Shown here piece by piece: positions 60,674-64,000 of a stretch of DNA of 64,000 bases. The stretch is taken from the NCBI RefSeq assembly GCF_005434965.1, contig NZ_SKCI01000004.1, positions 372,001 through 436,000 of the forward strand, written 5' to 3'. Source of the DNA: Marimonas lutisalis (lineage in GTDB: Bacteria > Pseudomonadota > Alphaproteobacteria > Rhodobacterales > Rhodobacteraceae). Numbering within the stretch: the first letter of the stretch is position 1; each line of letters opens with the position of its first letter. The notes below the pieces were generated by a model. It was not told the DNA's origin. It worked only from the letters and a program-made list of their open reading frames with translations, and did no database searches. A program made the translations under genes and the position numbers.

Positions 60674-62029
60674 ATGGTTACGAAAACGCAACTCGCCCAA
60701 ATGGGTCTATTTGACGCGAAAGTACCGCGGTATACGAGTTATCCTACCGCGCCGCACTTCGATGCGTCCGTAGACGAATCACATTTCCGCAGCTGGATCG
60801 GCGAAATCGCGCCCGGGTCCGGGATATCGCTCTATGTTCACGTGCCTTTCTGCCGCAGGTTGTGCTGGTTCTGCGCCTGCCGCACGCAGGGTACGCAAAC
60901 CGATGCGCCCGTTCTGGCCTATCTCGAAACCCTGAAAACCGAAATCGCGATGCTGGGCCGGCAACTGCCCGACGGTGTGAAACTATCGCGCCTGCATTGG
61001 GGTGGCGGCACGCCTACGCTGCTGACGGCCTCGATGATGACTGACCTGGCCGGCGCCATCGCCGACATTGCGCCGTTTGCGGAAAACTACGAATTCTCGG
61101 TCGAAATCGACCCGAACGAAGTTGACGGTCCGCGGCTTGATGCGCTCGCCGCGGCGGGCATGAACCGGGCTTCGATCGGGGTGCAGGACTTCGACGACGC
61201 GATTCAGAAGACAATCGGCCGGATCCAGAGTTTCGACGTCACCCGCGATGCCGTCGAGGAAATTCGCGCCCGCGGGGTCACATCGCTGAATGCGGACATC
61301 CTGTTCGGCCTGCCCGACCAGTCCAAGGCACGCATCACCGAAAGCGTGCAGAAACTCCTCGCGCTGTCGCCGGACCGGGTGGCGCTTTACGGCTATGCCC
61401 ATGTGCCCTGGATGGCCAAGCGCCAGCAGATGATCCCGTCAGACAAGCTGCCAACGCCGCAAGAGCGCCTGGAGCTGTTCGAAACCGCGCGCAAGCTGTT
61501 CCTGTGGGACAATTACGCCGAGATTGGAATCGACCATTTTGCCGCTCATGGTGACGGCCTCGAAGTGGCGCAGCGAAACGGTACGCTGAGGCGCAACTTC
61601 CAGGGCTACACCGATGACACGTCCGAAGTCCTCATCGGCCTCGGCGCCTCGTCCATCTCGCGCTTTCCGCAGGGTTATGCGCAGAATGCACCGGCCACCT
61701 CGGCGCATACCACGGCCATACGCGATGGGCGCTTCTCGACCGCGCGCGGCCATGTCTTCAGCGCCGATGACAAGCTCCGCGCGCGCATGATCGAGATGCT
61801 GATGTGCGATTTCCGGATCGACGCCGTCGAGATTCTCCGCGACTTCGACATCACGCAGGACCGCCTGGCGCAGATGTTCAGCGCCGTCCAGGCCGAATTC
61901 CAGGGCATTCTCAGGATCACCGACATGGGCCTGACGATCCCGGTCAAGGCCCGCCCCCTGACCCGGATGATCGCCCGGGCGTTCGACGCATACGATCTCT
62001 CCAAGGCCGGGCACAGCTCGGCGATCTAG
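60674..62029 (+). CDS. hemN: Oxygen-independent coproporphyrinogen III oxidase
   Basis: A 451-residue radical-SAM enzyme converting coproporphyrinogen III to protoporphyrinogen IX without oxygen. The CX3CX2C cluster is C60, C64, C67 (VPFCRRLCWFC), with a fourth nearby cysteine C69. WGGGTPTLL, EIDPNEV and GVQDFD are further signature regions, and the N-terminal PRYTSYPTAPHF is conserved. The ATG at 60674 gives the normal HemN length; an upstream GTG inside the FnrL box is rejected. Control by FnrL supplies haem for cbb3 oxidase at low oxygen. Confidence 0.95.
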   Translation: MVTKTQLAQMGLFDAKVPRYTSYPTAPHFDASVDESHFRSWIGEIAPGSGISLYVHVPFCRRLCWFCACRTQGTQTDAPVLAYLETLKTEIAMLGRQLPDGVKLSRLHWGGGTPTLLTASMMTDLAGAIADIAPFAENYEFSVEIDPNEVDGPRLDALAAAGMNRASIGVQDFDDAIQKTIGRIQSFDVTRDAVEEIRARGVTSLNADILFGLPDQSKARITESVQKLLALSPDRVALYGYAHVPWMAKRQQMIPSDKLPTPQERLELFETARKLFLWDNYAEIGIDHFAAHGDGLEVAQRNGTLRRNFQGYTDDTSEVLIGLGASSISRFPQGYAQNAPATSAHTTAIRDGRFSTARGHVFSADDKLRARMIEMLMCDFRIDAVEILRDFDITQDRLAQMFSAVQAEFQGILRITDMGLTIPVKARPLTRMIARAFDAYDLSKAGHSSAI

Positions 62030-62047
62030 GCCAGGACGGGCGGTCGG

Positions 62048-62983
62048 ATGCGCATCGCCACACTCAACGTTCAGAACATGCGCCTGCGCCACGGACCGCA
62101 GGGCGATGCGCTCGATGGCGCGCGCGACCGCGATTCCCATCTTGATACCGGCCCCGCAGCCGGCTTGCTCGATTCATATGACAGGCAACTGACCGCGGCC
62201 TTGATCCGCGATACCGATGCCGATGTGCTGGCCCTGCAGGAAGTCTTCGATGCCGAAACGCTCGACCATTTCCACGATCACTACCTGCTGCCCTCCGGAG
62301 CAGCGCCCTATCCGCATCGCATCTGCCTGCCGGGCAATGACGGGCGCGGCCTCGATCTGGCTCTTCTCAGCCGCATCGCGCCCGACCGGGTTGAAAGCCA
62401 TGCCGCGCTCACCCCACGCGATGCTGGCCTCGGCCTTGAGAGCAGGCTTGATCCGGATGTGCCCCTCTTCCGCCGCGATTGTCTCGAGGTCGAAATCGGG
62501 GAACTGACCCTGTTCATCTGTCATTTCAAGGCACCTTACCCCGATGTTGAAAAGGCCTGGCAGGTGCGCCGCGCCGAAGCCCTGTCAGTGCGTCACCTGA
62601 TCGAAACACAGTTTCCCGATCCTGCCTCTGCGCTCTGGCTGGTGCTCGGTGATCTCAACGATCCGCGCGATACGCCTAAGGGGCGGGACCGCGCGATTGC
62701 ACCGCTGTTGCCGCCCTTCTCCGTCAACCTGCTCGACCGGGTGCCAGAGCAGGATCGCTGGTCCTGGTACCAGCCAGAAGAGGGTGTCTATGCCTGCCCC
62801 GACAAGATGCTCGCCTCGCCTGCTCTGGCCCATCGCTTTCCCGAGGCGAGGCCCTCCATCCTGCGCGAAGGTCTCGGGCATGAAACCCGGCGCTACGGCG
62901 GTCCCTTCCTGCCCGGCACCGGCACCCACAGGCCCCATGCCAGCGATCACGCGGCCCTGTCGGTCCGGTTTCCCGGCCTTTGA
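62048..62983 (+). CDS. Endonuclease/exonuclease/phosphatase family protein
   Basis: A 311-residue cytoplasmic protein with the EEP fold: RIATLNVQNMR at the start (Asn metal-site), ALQEVFD (Glu), ICHFKAPYP, LVLGDLNDPRDTP (Asp-Asn) and HASDHAALSV (Asp-His) at the end. All catalytic residues are present, so it should be an active Mg-dependent phosphodiesterase or nuclease; DNA, RNA or a phospholipid could be the substrate. It follows hemN by 18 bases. Confidence 0.85.
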   Translation: MRIATLNVQNMRLRHGPQGDALDGARDRDSHLDTGPAAGLLDSYDRQLTAALIRDTDADVLALQEVFDAETLDHFHDHYLLPSGAAPYPHRICLPGNDGRGLDLALLSRIAPDRVESHAALTPRDAGLGLESRLDPDVPLFRRDCLEVEIGELTLFICHFKAPYPDVEKAWQVRRAEALSVRHLIETQFPDPASALWLVLGDLNDPRDTPKGRDRAIAPLLPPFSVNLLDRVPEQDRWSWYQPEEGVYACPDKMLASPALAHRFPEARPSILREGLGHETRRYGGPFLPGTGTHRPHASDHAALSVRFPGL

Positions 62984-63026
62984 CATGGTGCATTTCGTGT
63001 TAGGCTCCATCCGGGAAGGAACTGAT

Positions 63027-63704
63027 TTGCGCAAAACTCTTTTCGCGATATGCGCCGTGGTCGCGGCAAGCGCGGCAGACGCCAGCCAACATACAGCCTG
63101 CGACACCCGCAACGTGACCGTGATCGCCAACGATCCAGAGGTTTCGTCGCGTGTTTGCACGGTCGCGGACCGCGCACTTGCCAGGCTCGAAAAATGCAAC
63201 CTGCGCCAGACCCAACCCATCACCATCGAAATCAAGGCACAGCTGGAATACGGCCATCCGGCCTGCCTTGGGGCATTTGTCTGCGCCGAAAACCGGGTCG
63301 AACTTCTGCCCCCTTCGCAGATTTCCGACCAGATGGATGACACCCACGCTTTCGCCGGCCTTTCCGCAACAGATCTGTTCGACAGCCTGATCGTCCACGA
63401 ACTGACCCATGCGCTGGTGTTTCAGACGGCAGGTGACGAAATGCCCACGGTTTCCGCCAACGAATACATCGCCTACGCGCTGCAGCTCGACTCCCTGTCC
63501 GCGCCCAATCGCCGCCTCGTTCTGCAAAGCCACCCAACCGGCACGCCGGTCATGGCGGATGATCTCAACGACATGGTCCTGATGTTTTCGCCGGGGCTCT
63601 TCGCGGCGCGCGCCTGGCTGCATTTCAGCGCGCCGGGCCACGGTTGCGACTTCGTCAAACGCCTGCTCGAGAACGAAACCCGGCTGAACCCCGGTGGGTA
63701 TTGA
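63027..63704 (+). CDS. Exported HExxH metallopeptidase-like protein
   Basis: About 225 residues. A TTG at 63027 has GGAAGG eight bases upstream and gives a clean signal peptide (RKTLFAICAVVAASAADA); an ATG at 62985 in the same frame is the alternative. The zinc-binding motif HELTH occurs in SLIVHELTHALVF, with a candidate third ligand in SANEYIAYALQ, a gluzincin-like arrangement. Six cysteines in the mature part could form disulphides. I do not know a characterised relative. The protein is probably periplasmic. Confidence 0.72.
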   Translation: MRKTLFAICAVVAASAADASQHTACDTRNVTVIANDPEVSSRVCTVADRALARLEKCNLRQTQPITIEIKAQLEYGHPACLGAFVCAENRVELLPPSQISDQMDDTHAFAGLSATDLFDSLIVHELTHALVFQTAGDEMPTVSANEYIAYALQLDSLSAPNRRLVLQSHPTGTPVMADDLNDMVLMFSPGLFAARAWLHFSAPGHGCDFVKRLLENETRLNPGGY

Positions 63705-63773
63705 CCCTCAGAACACCCGCAAACCTGTAAAGCCGCGAACCTGTGCCACCACGTCGCGGTGGTGTGCAGGTGC

Positions 63774-64000
63774 TCAGGCGGTCAGATCCAGCGCGGCATG
63801 CAGCAATGTCTGGGCATAGTCGGTCTGCGGGCTCTCGAAAAGTGCCTGTGCCTCGCCGGCCTCGACGATATCGCCCTGCTTCATGACGATCATCTTGTGG
63901 CTCATCGCGCGCACAACGTTCAGGTCATGGCTGATGAAAAGATAGGCCAACCCGTATTTCACCTGCAGGTCGCGCAGCAGGTCGACGATCTGCACCTGCA
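63774..64000 (-). CDS. Peptide-type ABC transporter ATPase, C-terminal fragment at window edge
   Basis: The frame is open to the right edge, so only the last 75 or so residues are visible. They include the post-Walker B H-loop ([19 protein letters not shown]), VMKQGDIVEAGEAQALFE and the oligopeptide-transporter C-terminal extension DYAQTLLHAAL. This matches the second half of a YejF/GsiA-type fused ATPase, like the one at 12197-13789. A GCCACCAC/GTGGTG hairpin (about 63747-63764) follows the stop and may terminate it. Confidence 0.85.
   Translation of the reverse strand, partial: QVQIVDLLRDLQVKYGLAYLFISHDLNVVRAMSHKMIVMKQGDIVEAGEAQALFESPQTDYAQTLLHAALDLTA

Overview
The window is a high-GC alphaproteobacterial chromosome segment, most likely from the Rhodobacteraceae (Roseobacter group). 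The evidence is the ccoNOQP-ccoGHIS / fnrL / hemN respiratory block with FnrL-type boxes, a CbbR-controlled Calvin-cycle operon, a QuiC1-type dehydroshikimate dehydratase, and dense, ATGA-overlapping operons. No tRNA, rRNA, CRISPR array, insertion sequence or prophage was seen. Both window edges cut a gene.

Layout. 1-4.6 kb: an SH3-domain protein (cut at the left edge), a DUF4139 exported protein, asd and an exported alpha/beta hydrolase. 4.6-8.7 kb: a divergent shikimate/quinate-type catabolic pair: an MFS carrier on one side, and an NAD-type shikimate dehydrogenase plus fused 3-dehydroshikimate dehydratase on the other, with a GntR-like operator between. 8.7-18.1 kb: one minus-strand operon with a dipeptide/oligopeptide-type ABC importer, an aldehyde dehydrogenase, two SDRs and a small transglutaminase-like protein. 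18.1-20.8 kb: a penta-haem cytochrome c divergent from a ferric-reductase-like flavocytochrome. 20.8-24.5 kb: three hydrolases (M24-fold, M20D and M20).

24.6-35.6 kb: a complete-looking Calvin-cycle operon, fbp-prk-tkt-gap-pgk-fba-rpe-redoxin-gph-cbbY, under divergent cbbR. RuBisCO and its activase are absent, although phosphoribulokinase and both enzymes that clear RuBisCO by-products are kept. 35.7-48.7 kb: a quinone oxidoreductase, then a twelve-gene plus-strand acyl-CoA operon. It has a ligase, two acyl-CoA dehydrogenases, an SDR, an R-specific MaoC hydratase, an MFE-2-type 3-hydroxyacyl-CoA dehydrogenase, a thiolase, a nitronate-monooxygenase-family flavoprotein, a histidine phosphatase, an LvaA/ACAD11-type kinase, a thioesterase and an MDR reductase. 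This looks like a peroxisome-style (R-hydroxy) beta-oxidation route for an unusual acid.

48.9-50.4 kb: a D,D-carboxypeptidase with a SPOR domain. 50.8-62.0 kb: the cbb3 oxidase structural and assembly genes (including a 52-residue ccoS), uspA, fnrL and hemN, tied together by four FnrL boxes. 62.0-64.0 kb: a nuclease-family protein, an HExxH protein and the C-terminus of another peptide ABC ATPase.

Beyond genes, the window holds several recurring non-coding structures. Two intergenic hairpins carry a G-quadruplex-type loop of identical length, both between convergent genes. A modular element containing an AAATATCCCGGGG box accompanies one of them. There are four copies of a GTAGGGCGGGC inverted repeat, two copies of a TTTTC-TGC-GAAAA hairpin, and paired 13-bp operator-like sites in the acyl-CoA operon.
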